Source: SZUA-146 sp963922815 (GTDB lineage: Bacteria; Pseudomonadota; Gammaproteobacteria; Steroidobacterales; SZUA-146). From it: a stretch of 64,000 nt of DNA. The notes below the pieces were generated by a model, which saw only the letters and a program-made list of their open reading frames with translations, was not told the DNA's origin and made no database searches. The position numbers and the translations under genes are program-made. Within the stretch, counting starts at the first letter, position 1, and the number at the start of each line of letters is the position of its first letter. The DNA lies in the NCBI GenBank assembly GCA_963922815.1, contig CAWUKD010000001.1:1-64000 (forward strand), in the 5' to 3' direction. This document shows, piece after piece, positions 25,043-33,782 of this stretch.

Positions 25043-25924
25043 TTACTTGTTGCCAAACAGGGCATCAAGCTTTTGTTCAAACTCGTGATAACCCAGATAG
25101 TCGTAGAGTTCTTCGCGCGTTTGCATGATGTCGACCACGTTGCGCTGATGTCCGTCGTTCAACAGCGCTTTGTAAACCAGCTCCGCCCCGCGATTCATCG
25201 CGCGATAGGCGCCGCAGCAGTACAGCACGATATCGACACCGGCCTCGCCAAGTTCAGGCGTGCTGAACAGCGGCGTTTTTCCAAACTCGGTAATGTTCGC
25301 CAGAATGGGCACGCTCACGGCCTTGCGGAAGCTGCGGTACTGCTCAAGTTCGTAAACGGCTTCCGGGAACAGCATGTCGGCACCGGCTTCGATATACGCC
25401 GCCGCCCGATCCTGAGCCGCCGCCATGCCTTCGCTGGCCAGCGCATCGGTGCGCGCCATGATGACAAAGCTGTCGTCTACGCGTCCGTCGACGGCGGCCT
25501 TGATGCGATCCACCATCTCAGCAACAGACACGATCTCCTTGCCCGGGCGATGACCGCAGCGTTTTTGCGCCACCTGATCTTCAATGTGCAGGCCTGCCGC
25601 TCCGGCTTTACTCATGGAGCGCACGGTTCGCGCGATGTTAAACGCACCGCCGAAACCGGTGTCAGCGTCGACCAGCAAAGGCAGGTCGGTAACGTCGGTG
25701 ATACGGCGAATATCGATCAGCACGTCATCGAGGTTACTAATGCCAAGGTCCGGCATACCCAGCGAATTGGCCGCCACGCCACCACCCGACAAATACAGCG
25801 CTTTGTGCCCCGCTTTATCAGCCATGCGTGCGGCAAACGCCGTTATCGCACCTACCACCTGCAGGGGTGCATGCTCAGACACGGCGTCTCGTAGAAGCTG
25901 GCCGGGTGTTGGTCGTGTGGTCAT
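25043..25924 (-). CDS. prpB: Methylisocitrate lyase
   Basis: 293 residues, normal length. It splits 2-methylisocitrate to pyruvate and succinate. The isocitrate-lyase-superfamily barrel is intact: DADTGFGGAFNIARTV, HIEDQVAQKRCGHRPGK with the KRCGH catalytic loop, RTDALASEG, ADMLFPEAV, FGKTPLFS. The stop lies 53 bp before the prpC start; the gntR stop lies 118 bp upstream of its start. Start ATG 25924. Confidence 0.95.
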   Translation of the reverse strand: MTTRPTPGQLLRDAVSEHAPLQVVGAITAFAARMADKAGHKALYLSGGGVAANSLGMPDLGISNLDDVLIDIRRITDVTDLPLLVDADTGFGGAFNIARTVRSMSKAGAAGLHIEDQVAQKRCGHRPGKEIVSVAEMVDRIKAAVDGRVDDSFVIMARTDALASEGMAAAQDRAAAYIEAGADMLFPEAVYELEQYRSFRKAVSVPILANITEFGKTPLFSTPELGEAGVDIVLYCCGAYRAMNRGAELVYKALLNDGHQRNVVDIMQTREELYDYLGYHEFEQKLDALFGNK

Positions 25925-26042
25925 CTAATGACTCCTTCGCGTTACGCCGATTTATACTCGTCGGCGTCAATGAATAGGGTGTAAAAAAATCTGGCCCGCC
26001 GGGACTAAGTCGATTCGTTCCGGTTAAATTATTGCTGGTTGA

Positions 26043-26744
26043 TCAGTCCTGGCTCGATTCGTCTTGAGCCCGTTGTTCGATACTGCGTTCGATGTTGCGT
26101 CGTGCGGCGGCAATGTGCCGGCGCATCAGAATTTCTGCCAGCTCTCCGTCACGTTCGGAAATGGCGGCAAAAATTCTCTGGTGTTCGATCAGTGCTCGCC
26201 CCGGTCGGCCCCGATGCACGCTGAACTTGCGGCGATACAGTCGCATCAGCTGGTAGTGGTCACTGCACACGGCCGATGCGAGCAGCTGATTACCGCAGCC
26301 CGCAGCTATCTGATAATGAAAATCGAGATCGCCCTGCTGCCGAAAGTACTCCCGCCCTTCGCGTCGCTCGATTTCTTTTTCGTGCGTCACCAGCAGCTGT
26401 CCGAGGTTGTCGATCTGCTCCCGGGTCATATGGGTGGCTGCCAACCGGCACGTCATGCCTTCGAGCGCCTCGCGTACCTGGTACAGCTCAAGCAGCTGCT
26501 GTTCAGACAGCGACACAACGCGCGCGCCGGCATTCGGCGTGGTAGTAACCAGCCGCTGTGCCTCCAGCCTCCGAAGCGCATCGCGAATCGGCCCTCGGCT
26601 GGTGCCGTAGGTCATGGCCAGCTCGGCTTCGCGCAGCTTTTGCCCCGGGCTCAGCTCCCCTTCCACAATGGCCTGCTGCAACCGCTCCAGGAGCTGATCG
26701 GGCCGTGTTAGCGCGGCGGCGGGCTGATCGTCTGAACTCACCAT
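26043..26744 (-). CDS. GntR-family regulator (FadR subfamily, FCD domain)
   Basis: 233 residues. The N-terminal winged helix (PGQKLREAELAMTYGTSRGPIRDALRRLE) is followed by an all-alpha FCD ligand domain (YQVREALEGMTCRLAA, QGDLDFHYQIAAGCGNQLL, EHQRIFAAISERDGE, RRHIAAARRNIER) whose His/Asp residues can hold a metal and an organic acid. Regulators of this kind often control propionate (prp) genes in bacteria that lack PrpR. It heads the prpBCD cluster in the same direction. TTGTnnACAA palindromes lie just upstream of its own start, so it probably represses its own transcript and possibly the divergent side. The effector is likely 2-methylcitrate, by analogy. Confidence 0.88.
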   Translation of the reverse strand: MVSSDDQPAAALTRPDQLLERLQQAIVEGELSPGQKLREAELAMTYGTSRGPIRDALRRLEAQRLVTTTPNAGARVVSLSEQQLLELYQVREALEGMTCRLAATHMTREQIDNLGQLLVTHEKEIERREGREYFRQQGDLDFHYQIAAGCGNQLLASAVCSDHYQLMRLYRRKFSVHRGRPGRALIEHQRIFAAISERDGELAEILMRRHIAAARRNIERSIEQRAQDESSQD

Positions 26745-26753
26745 AATCTCAAT

Positions 26754-26827
26754 ATTGTTGACAAAATGACCGAAAAAAACGAATTACGGAGCGGATATTG
26801 GACCTGAACGTCCATTTTGTCAACAAT
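26754..26827. promoter_or_regulatory. Paired GntR-type operators in inverted repeat
   Basis: A perfect 15-bp inverted repeat: ATTGTTGACAAAATG at 26754-26768 and CATTTTGTCAACAAT at 26813-26827. Each arm holds a TTGTnnACAA palindrome (26755-26764 and 26817-26826), the form bound by FCD-type GntR proteins. The near arm begins 11 bp from the gntR start, over its ribosome-binding region; the centres are 62 bp apart, close to six helical turns, which would suit looping. Confidence 0.82.
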
Positions 26828-27060
26828 CCGAAGGTCTATAGAGGGAAAACCCAAACCGCGGTCGCGTGTGGGCCCTGCTACCACGCAGGACCAGTACGAT
26901 TGACTAAAAAAGACCTCTCACCAGCGGGCAGTCTCATCGACTATTTGCGCGACGGTGCTCATCCGCCTCACACGATTCCTGCCCGTTTTCCGGTACACTC
27001 CGGTCGCCCGAAACGTACGCGCTTTTCGATTCCATTTATTAAGCAGAAGTAATTATCCGA

Positions 27061-29127
27061 ATGATGCGATTCCGACCCTTTCTCTCGCTGGCCGCTATCG
27101 CCGGCACTATGCTGACCCCTGCTGCCCTGGCCCAGGAAACCGACCCGTTACAGGAAGTGGTCGTCACAGCAACTCGCACCGCGACCACGCTCAGCGAGTC
27201 CATTGCGGCCGTCAGCATTGTCGACGGAGACCTCATTCAACTGGGTCAGCCTCAGCTGGGTCTGGACGAAGCGCTAAACCGTGTGCCAGGCCTGTTTCTG
27301 CAAAACCGTTTCAACTTCGCCCAGGACCTGCGGATATCAAGCCGGGGTTTCGGAGCCCGCGCCAGTTTTGGTATTCGCGGTATTCGTATTCTGGTGGACG
27401 GCATTCCGGCAACGCTGGCTGACGGTCAGGGCAGCGTGGACCTGATCGACCTTGGCTCCATCGACCGAATAGAAGTCCTGCGCGGACCGGCATCGGCGCT
27501 GTTCGGCAATGCGGCCGGCGGCGTCATCGCGATCGAATCGCAAGTGGGCGCTGATCAGCCGTTTATTGAGACACGGGTGGCCATTGGTGAATACGGCTAC
27601 GACAAAACGCAGATCAAGGCAGCCGGTAAAACAGGCAACCTCGGCTATCTGGCCAGCATCGCGCATGTCGACGTCGACGGATACCGTGACTACAGCCAGG
27701 CGCAGAACACCGTGATCAACTTAAAAGGTCGCTATGAATTTGACGGCAGCGCCGGTGACCGACGGCTCGACGTGTCACTGAGCCGAACGGATCAGCCAGA
27801 GGCCAATGACCCGGGCGGCATTAATCGCGAACTGGCCAGCACCAACCCCCGCGCCGCCCGTGATCGCAATGTACAGCTCGGTGCCGGCGAAGACCTGAAC
27901 GAAACCCGCGCCGGCGCCCGTTACCTGCAGCAGAACCTGTTTCGCGCCAACGACACGCTGTCGATCAAGGCGCACGTTGGGCAGCGTGACTTCGCGGGCT
28001 TCATCCCTACGGGCAATGGCGCGATTGCGTTTGATCGCACGTTTGCCGGCGGCGGCATTCAGTATGAGGCCGACTTCGCACTATCCGGCAAGTCGCACAC
28101 GCTGGTCGCCGGCCTGGACCTTGAATCCCAGGACGACGAGCGTGAGCGGTATCAGAACCTCGACGGCACGCGAGGAGCACTGCTGTTGAGACAGGATGAA
28201 AAGGTCGACAGCGTAGGCGTCTTTCTCCAGGACACGATCGCACTGTCCGACTCCACCCGACTCAGCCTGGGCGTTCGACACGACACCATAGAATTCAAAC
28301 TCACGGACCGGTTTCTCGACAACGGCAACGCCTCGGGCAGCCGTCGATTGTCAAACACAAGCCCGGTGATTGGACTCACCTGGGAACGTGACGCCCATTT
28401 TTCGGCCTACCTGAACCGGGCCACGTCGTTTGAATCACCCACCACCACCGAACTCTCGCTCGCCAGCGGGGGCTTCAACAACGATCTCGAACCCCAGCTC
28501 GCCACCAGCTACGAAGCCGGCATTCGCGGCAACGTCATGGCAAACGGCATTCCCACACGTTACTCCGCCGCCGTTTACACCCTGTCACTCGAAGACGAAC
28601 TCATACCCATCGAACAGGCCGACGGCAACGACGTGTTTTTCAATGCCGGCGAAACATCACGCCGTGGAATAGAACTTGACGCCAGCTCTCAACTGAGCGA
28701 AGCCTTCTCATTAAACCTGGCCTACACCTGGTCCGATTTCGAATTCGACGCGTTCACCGACAGCAACGGCAACGACTTTGCCGGATTGCGTACTCCCGGC
28801 ACGCCAGAGCACGCGGCAACGCTATCGCTCGACTACCGCAACAACAGCGGCGGCTTCGCCTCTGTCGATGTGGAACACGTTGGCGATATTGTTTTGAACA
28901 ATGCTAACACCGAGAAAAGCGCTGCTCATACGCTCGTATCTTTGCGGGCCGGGTTTACGCGAGACTGGGGGCCGTGGAAACTGTCACCGTTTATTGGTGT
29001 TCAGAACATAGGGAACACAGGCTACTTTTCGAACACGCGCACGAACGCGTTTGGAGGGCGGTATTTTGAGCCGGGGCCGGGTCGTAATGTGTACGGTGGT
29101 ATTTCGGTGCGTTATCAGCCTGATTGA
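27061..29127 (+). CDS. TonB-dependent outer-membrane receptor
   Basis: 688 residues. Signal peptide MRFRPFLSLAAIAGTMLTPA ending AALAQ; a TonB-box-like stretch EVVVTATRT follows; the plug domain spans about 45-150 (LNRVPGLFLQNRFN, SSRGFGARASFGIRGIR, IEVLRGPASALFGNAAGGVI); then a beta-barrel, ending in YGGISVRYQPD. Plug residues resemble the FecA/iron-siderophore group, but the ligand cannot be stated. The last ~255 bp (28865-29120) are repeated at 34855-35110 with about 7% mismatch by eye. These last codons are also less GC-biased than the rest, suggesting that they were replaced by an incoming element. Confidence 0.92.
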   Translation: MMRFRPFLSLAAIAGTMLTPAALAQETDPLQEVVVTATRTATTLSESIAAVSIVDGDLIQLGQPQLGLDEALNRVPGLFLQNRFNFAQDLRISSRGFGARASFGIRGIRILVDGIPATLADGQGSVDLIDLGSIDRIEVLRGPASALFGNAAGGVIAIESQVGADQPFIETRVAIGEYGYDKTQIKAAGKTGNLGYLASIAHVDVDGYRDYSQAQNTVINLKGRYEFDGSAGDRRLDVSLSRTDQPEANDPGGINRELASTNPRAARDRNVQLGAGEDLNETRAGARYLQQNLFRANDTLSIKAHVGQRDFAGFIPTGNGAIAFDRTFAGGGIQYEADFALSGKSHTLVAGLDLESQDDERERYQNLDGTRGALLLRQDEKVDSVGVFLQDTIALSDSTRLSLGVRHDTIEFKLTDRFLDNGNASGSRRLSNTSPVIGLTWERDAHFSAYLNRATSFESPTTTELSLASGGFNNDLEPQLATSYEAGIRGNVMANGIPTRYSAAVYTLSLEDELIPIEQADGNDVFFNAGETSRRGIELDASSQLSEAFSLNLAYTWSDFEFDAFTDSNGNDFAGLRTPGTPEHAATLSLDYRNNSGGFASVDVEHVGDIVLNNANTEKSAAHTLVSLRAGFTRDWGPWKLSPFIGVQNIGNTGYFSNTRTNAFGGRYFEPGPGRNVYGGISVRYQPD
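28865..29120 (+). repeat. Direct repeat, left copy (3' end of TonB receptor gene)
   Basis: 256 bp aligned without gaps to 34855-35110 at a constant offset of 5990 bp. I count about 19 mismatches, mostly at third codon positions. The left copy completes a functional receptor frame; the right copy has a nonsense change. Confidence 0.9.
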
Positions 29128-29455
29128 TGTTAGTTTGCGGTGTTGAAGCGAACGGCGATCACGAAATTTCCTAAGCACAATCGTTCCTATGTAAATTAAT
29201 GCCTCAGTCCTATAGCATTTCTACAGGCACCGCGACCAGTTGACCATCTTCCGATAGAACTTCTCAGGCAGGTCTTTGCGCTGAATGGCTATTGTGGCGT
29301 CAATAGGCACTGGAGCTGAACGAGGAAAACCATCCAGGATCCAATCTCAATTCCGGCATTGCTAAAGAAATCGGTCAAGCAGTCGCTATATAACAAGTGA
29401 CCTTTCATCAACACGTTAAGTCACTCAAACAATCGTTCTCAATACGTCAGCTGCT
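29128..29455. other. Intergenic segment with a degraded coding remnant
   Basis: 328 bp between the receptor stop and the first pseudopilin gene. On the minus strand, about 29345-29221 reads a short open piece (GFPRSAPVPIDATIAIQRK, then LPEKFYRKMVNW) ending at a TAG; it looks like the tail of a lost gene of unknown family. No clear promoter or hairpin was found. Confidence 0.45.
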
Positions 29456-30088
29456 ATGGCCTGTCAACACACATTTTATCGAAACGTCTGGTTCGCATTT
29501 TATGCAAGCTGTGCCCCTAATGATCTAAATGCGTTCCGAGTGATCAGCAGCGGACGGAGGCAGCGAGGACATTCTCTTGCTGAATTGATCGTTGTTGTCG
29601 CTGTAATCGGGGTAATCGCAGCTGCTGCCATGCCGTCGTCGGCACCCGCCTACGACAAGGAACTGACTCTCGCGGGTTCAGAAGTTGCAGATGCCTTTCG
29701 GTTCGCGCGGGAAGAGGCACAGCGCACCGGCTCAATCCACGGCGTGACCATAGATGCTGCTAACAACTACTTGCGCGTATTTCGACTAAATGAAGTCCCG
29801 GACCCCAACGTCAAAGTGTTTGATGTCCACCATCCACTGACCAAGCAGTTTTATACAGTCCAATACGGCGTGTCGTTTTACCGAGGTATTGAACTCAGCG
29901 CAATTGGGGGTCAGTTTAGCGAGACCTGCGATGACCAGACTAGTTTGGCGTTTGACCCGGAAGGTGTGATTCGTTGTATTGAACCCGTCGCAGCGCGGAT
30001 TAATAATGCGCATATCAAGATCATTGCTGGTCAACGCGCGTTGACTGTGGCAATTGAACAATTCACCGGTCGTGTGACAGTCCAGTGA
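29456..30088 (+). CDS. Minor pseudopilin, GspH/FimT-like
   Basis: 210 residues from ATG 29456. A GTG at 29540 would give a much more usual prepilin leader (ISSGRRQRG) and may be the real start (182 residues). The prepilin peptidase site is G|HSLAEL with Glu at +5 and a hydrophobic helix LIVVVAVIGVIAAAAMP. The downstream part fits GspH/FimT: EVADAFRFAREEAQRTG and the C-terminal strand IAGQRALTVAIEQFTGRVTV. GspH-type proteins join the tip of a type II secretion pseudopilus or type IV pilus. It overlaps the next gene by 4 bp. Confidence 0.82.
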   Translation: MACQHTFYRNVWFAFYASCAPNDLNAFRVISSGRRQRGHSLAELIVVVAVIGVIAAAAMPSSAPAYDKELTLAGSEVADAFRFAREEAQRTGSIHGVTIDAANNYLRVFRLNEVPDPNVKVFDVHHPLTKQFYTVQYGVSFYRGIELSAIGGQFSETCDDQTSLAFDPEGVIRCIEPVAARINNAHIKIIAGQRALTVAIEQFTGRVTVQ

Positions 30089-30510
30089 ATGTGTACATCA
30101 AACCACCTCGCCTACAATCCGGCCTATCCTACGCCGAGGTTCTCGCCGCTGTTGTCATTATCGCTGTAACGGCAATACCAGCCAGCAACGCGATTCGTAG
30201 CGCCATGCATGTTGCAGAATCGGATAGCCTTGCCACCACCAATCACTATCGCCTGATATCAAGAATGGAAGAAGTAATGGCCCGGCCTTATGAAGACCTG
30301 TCGATTCTTGCACTGGGAACGGCCGCCGCCACACTCTACTCAGACGCTGTGGGAACAGTGGACCGACGCCTCGTCTACATTGCACCCTATGACGGTGATA
30401 ATGCAGATGCCGATGGCGACCCCTTCACGGGTACTGATCCGGGACTATTGTGGGTAAAGGTAGAGATTGAAGGCACGGTTCTTTTCGTACAGTCGCTCAA
30501 GGCCTACTAA
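30085..30510 (+). CDS. Minor pseudopilin, GspI/PilV-like
   Basis: 141 residues from GTG 30085, overlapping the previous stop (GTGA). Prepilin leader NVYIKPPRLQSG, cleavage before LSYAEVLAAVVIIAVTA with Glu at +5. The mature part is small (about 129 residues) and includes a Tyr-rich beta region (DRRLVYIAPYDGDNADADGD). Size and position suit the GspI slot of a tip complex. Stop and next start share one base (TAATG). Confidence 0.78.
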   Translation: MNVYIKPPRLQSGLSYAEVLAAVVIIAVTAIPASNAIRSAMHVAESDSLATTNHYRLISRMEEVMARPYEDLSILALGTAAATLYSDAVGTVDRRLVYIAPYDGDNADADGDPFTGTDPGLLWVKVEIEGTVLFVQSLKAY

Positions 30511-31520
30511 TGCGGCTTCCTCGCCTTCAATCCGGGCTCACTCTCATTGAGATGACTGTATCGATTGCTATCGCCGCCATTGTATTAAGCGGGCTACAGC
30601 AACTACTGAGCACCGGAATGACGGCGATGGACGCAGTTGGCGAGCAAGCCGACCGAGCGCGACAAGCACGTTTTGCAATGTCACGCGTGGTGGAGGCGGT
30701 TGCCGGCAGCGATCGGCTACTTTTACCAATGGCTGATAACCCAACCACCAATTACGAAGAAAATGTCCGGTTGCAAACGGTACCAGCTTCGCCTCCCCAG
30801 GGAACGAGCACCTTGTCGACGGCCGTGTTGGCCGTCACGCTGAGTCGAAAAGTGGATATAGATGCGGATGGCATCCCGGATGCCGACAACGACGGCGACG
30901 GTCGATTCGATGAAGATCTTCCAGCCGACACTCAAAACGATGGTAAAGCAGGCGTCCGCGATATCGACGATGATGGCAATGGAACCAGGGATTTTTGGCT
31001 CTCACCCGCCGGTGACGACGATGAAAGCAATGATCTCAAACAGAGTGAGGATCCGATTAACAGTATCGACGACGATGGCGATGGAAGCATTGACGAGGAT
31101 CCGGCAGCCGACAACAATGGTGATGGGTGTCCGGGATTGTGCGGTATTGATGACGACGGCGACGGACTCATTGATGAGGCCATTCAGGCTGGGGGGGCTG
31201 GAAGTTACGATGCAACGGCTGATGACGACGAAGATGGGTACAGCGATGAAGACTGGTATGACCTTGTCGTATTCTATCTACAGGGTCGTTCATTGATCCA
31301 ACGGCGTGCCGTACCGTGGGACGAAAACCAAGATAACATCCTAAACGGTCGAGACTACGTCGAATCCACTATTGCCGATGACGTGACCCTGGTCCGTTTC
31401 GAGCGTGTCCCAGTGGCATCAGGACATGAACAACTCGTCGACATCACATTAACATTGGGTGACTCTATTGACGAGTCAATTACATTGAACACGACAATCC
31501 GTCTTGGCGGCTGGCGATGA
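30510..31520 (+). CDS. Minor pseudopilin, GspJ/PilW-like, with Asp-rich calcium-type loops
   Basis: 336 residues. Leader MRLPRLQSG, cleavage before LTLIEMTVSIAIAAIVLSG with Glu at +5. A J/W-type head (RARQARFAMSRVVEAVAG, DLVVFYLQGRSLIQRR) is split by a long insert, about 110-240, with at least five DxDxDG-like loops (DADGIPDADNDGDGRFDED, DDDGNG, DDDGDGSIDED, NNGDGC, DDDGDGLIDE). Such loops bind Ca2+ in thrombospondin-3 and dockerin repeats; calcium is known to stabilise GspJ/GspK-type tip proteins, but this many loops is unusual. It is coupled to the next gene by ATGA. Confidence 0.8.
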   Translation: MRLPRLQSGLTLIEMTVSIAIAAIVLSGLQQLLSTGMTAMDAVGEQADRARQARFAMSRVVEAVAGSDRLLLPMADNPTTNYEENVRLQTVPASPPQGTSTLSTAVLAVTLSRKVDIDADGIPDADNDGDGRFDEDLPADTQNDGKAGVRDIDDDGNGTRDFWLSPAGDDDESNDLKQSEDPINSIDDDGDGSIDEDPAADNNGDGCPGLCGIDDDGDGLIDEAIQAGGAGSYDATADDDEDGYSDEDWYDLVVFYLQGRSLIQRRAVPWDENQDNILNGRDYVESTIADDVTLVRFERVPVASGHEQLVDITLTLGDSIDESITLNTTIRLGGWR

Positions 31521-33613
31521 CTCGGGCACAACCCGTCAATCAGCGAGGGTTCCTGTTAATCACAGTGATCGTGATATTGGGGACTTTGGCAGCTATAGCC
31601 TTGATGTTGTCCACCAGCACCAGCATGGACGCCTTACTGGTCACTAAACACACGGATAAGGTTACTCTGGAATATCTCGCTGAAGCTGGTGCAGTGCACG
31701 CCAGCTGGCTACTCACACAGAGTGAAAATTGTAGCGATTACGAAAGTGTACCCGAAACAGATTTTGGCGTCGGACGGTACAGTGCCAAGGTGAGTCCAGC
31801 AAGTGGTTCGCCAGTCCGCATAACCGGCATAGGGAAATTGGCCGATGGCGCGACAAACCAAGCCGTTATTGATGACGTTATTGTTTACGATCATAGCTCG
31901 CTTCGCAGTTTAGTGCTGGAACCTGGCGCAGAGGGAAAGGACACTTTCATTGAGGGGGATTCGGGGCATCATGATCATAACAAAGGAGATGACAAGGATA
32001 TCAGGACGAGCTCCAAAGCAGGCAAAGAGTATCGTACTTTGATTCAGTTTGATCTCTCAGCACTGCCTTCCTCAATCAGAGTTGAGAGCGCAATACTCGA
32101 AATTGAACTAAGTAACCTCGGCTCAGCAGACAGTGTTGAGGCACATCGCCTCCTGCATGATTGGGACGAAATGGAAGCCACTTGGAATAATGCCGACACT
32201 GGAAATACCTGGGAGTCGCCCGGCGGCGACTACGAACCGGAACCAGTCGCAGCTTTCATACCCAACACCACCGGCCCTCAGAGTATGGATATAACCTCCG
32301 TCACCGCGGCATGGGTCAAAGGTACATGGCCAAATTACGGGTTGATCTTGCGCTCACCTTCGAATTCAAACGGGCAGGAGAATGAGTATCACAGCAGCGA
32401 TAGCTCGAACGGCCCTCGCCCCAAGCTGACCATCACCTACGCGTGCGAATGCGGTGGCAATTGCACTGACATGGTCGGGATGACGCTACCAATTGCTCAC
32501 TGGAAATTGGATGATGCCACTGGATTTACCGCCGTCGACTCAATCGGAGGCCACAACGGTACGCTGGAAAATGGCCCTGTTTGGTCCACCTCTGGTCAAA
32601 TCGATGGAGCTTTACGGTTTGATGGACTTAATGATCGCGTGATTGTCCCGCACGATGATACGCTTTCACTAACATCCGCGTTCACTATAAGTGCGTGGAT
32701 AAAGAATGAGAGCCCGACGATGTCGGGAACTCATCGCATATTGAGTAAGGAATCATCAGGCACCAATGATAACTACTGGCTCAGCGAGCAGAATGGGCAA
32801 TTATGGTTTGGCGTCGGTGGCCAGTTTTTCAGCCCAGGCGGCTCAATGGCTTTAGGGCAGTGGTACCATGTGGCCGCCTCCTTCGACAGTGCGGCTGGCG
32901 AAGTGCGTATGTACATAGATGGTACAGAATTACTCACGCAGAGCACATCGGTTAGTCTTACATCAAATACAGATTCGATCTATATTGGCGCCAATTGGCA
33001 AGGGGAAAAATACTGGGATGGCCTACTGGATGATGTACGACTGTACGATACGGCTTTGAGTTCAGAGGTGGTTGCGGAGGTGGCAGCCAGCGCACCTGTG
33101 GGGGGCAGTGGCGGTGATCCGCCCGAAAACACGTACCGCGACGAATTTAACAGTAGAAGCTACTCTGGTAGTGATGGTTCGTTAACCTGGTCAACCGACT
33201 GGCTGGAAATCGGCGAGAGTGACGGCCCGACGTCCAATGATGAGCAGGTTCGTAGCGATGGTGATTTCGATTACGTACTGCAACTTCGCGACAATGACAA
33301 CGGTGGTGAAGGTGTACAAAGAGAGGCAAATCTGTCTGGTTGCTCCACGGCGACTTTATCATTTGACTTTCGTCGGGTAAGTTTCGATAACTCAAATGAT
33401 TACGTTACGATTTCTGCGTCTGCTGATGGTGGCGATTCGTGGACGGAACTAGATCGGTTTTCAGGACCAGCGAATGAGACGACCTATCAGCACAGCACCG
33501 TCGATCTGAGTACATTTATGGCCACCAACACACGAATTCGATTTTTAACGTCGCCGACACTGGGCGGAAATGACCGATTTTACACGGACAATATTCAAAT
33601 CGCCTGCCAATAA
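31517..33613 (+). CDS. GspK/PilX-like tip pseudopilin fused to DNRLRE and LamG-type adhesion modules
   Basis: 698 residues. Leader MTRAQPVNQRG, then FLLITVIVILGTLAAIALML with Thr, not Glu, at +5, as in GspK, the tip subunit. After a short pilin-like stalk there is a DNRLRE-type domain at about 125-310 (LEPGAEGKDTFIEGDSG, FDLSALPSSIRVESAILEI, WNNADTGNTWESPGGDY, GLILRSPSN). Next is a LamG/concanavalin-like domain at about 325-510 (AHWKLDDATGFTAVDSIGGH, FTISAWIKNES, WYHVAASFDSAAGEVRMYI, YWDGLLDDVRLYDTALSSE). A C-terminal beta domain follows (ATLSFDFRRVSFDNSNDYV, DGGDSWTELDRFSG). The domains point to carbohydrate or surface binding at a pilus tip. No downstream terminator was found. Confidence 0.85.
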   Translation: MTRAQPVNQRGFLLITVIVILGTLAAIALMLSTSTSMDALLVTKHTDKVTLEYLAEAGAVHASWLLTQSENCSDYESVPETDFGVGRYSAKVSPASGSPVRITGIGKLADGATNQAVIDDVIVYDHSSLRSLVLEPGAEGKDTFIEGDSGHHDHNKGDDKDIRTSSKAGKEYRTLIQFDLSALPSSIRVESAILEIELSNLGSADSVEAHRLLHDWDEMEATWNNADTGNTWESPGGDYEPEPVAAFIPNTTGPQSMDITSVTAAWVKGTWPNYGLILRSPSNSNGQENEYHSSDSSNGPRPKLTITYACECGGNCTDMVGMTLPIAHWKLDDATGFTAVDSIGGHNGTLENGPVWSTSGQIDGALRFDGLNDRVIVPHDDTLSLTSAFTISAWIKNESPTMSGTHRILSKESSGTNDNYWLSEQNGQLWFGVGGQFFSPGGSMALGQWYHVAASFDSAAGEVRMYIDGTELLTQSTSVSLTSNTDSIYIGANWQGEKYWDGLLDDVRLYDTALSSEVVAEVAASAPVGGSGGDPPENTYRDEFNSRSYSGSDGSLTWSTDWLEIGESDGPTSNDEQVRSDGDFDYVLQLRDNDNGGEGVQREANLSGCSTATLSFDFRRVSFDNSNDYVTISASADGGDSWTELDRFSGPANETTYQHSTVDLSTFMATNTRIRFLTSPTLGGNDRFYTDNIQIACQ

Positions 33614-33782
33614 GCGGGGCTTAAGTCTACGCAGCGCTTAACTGTAAGCTGGCAGTTAGCTAGACCAGGGTAGTAACTGTACCGATTTAGGCAACTGATT
33701 GTTCTCTGACTAATACATCAGATTTGTCAACAAATACTTTCATAAACAACATTATGAAAGAAATTTGATAAAATAGGTCACC

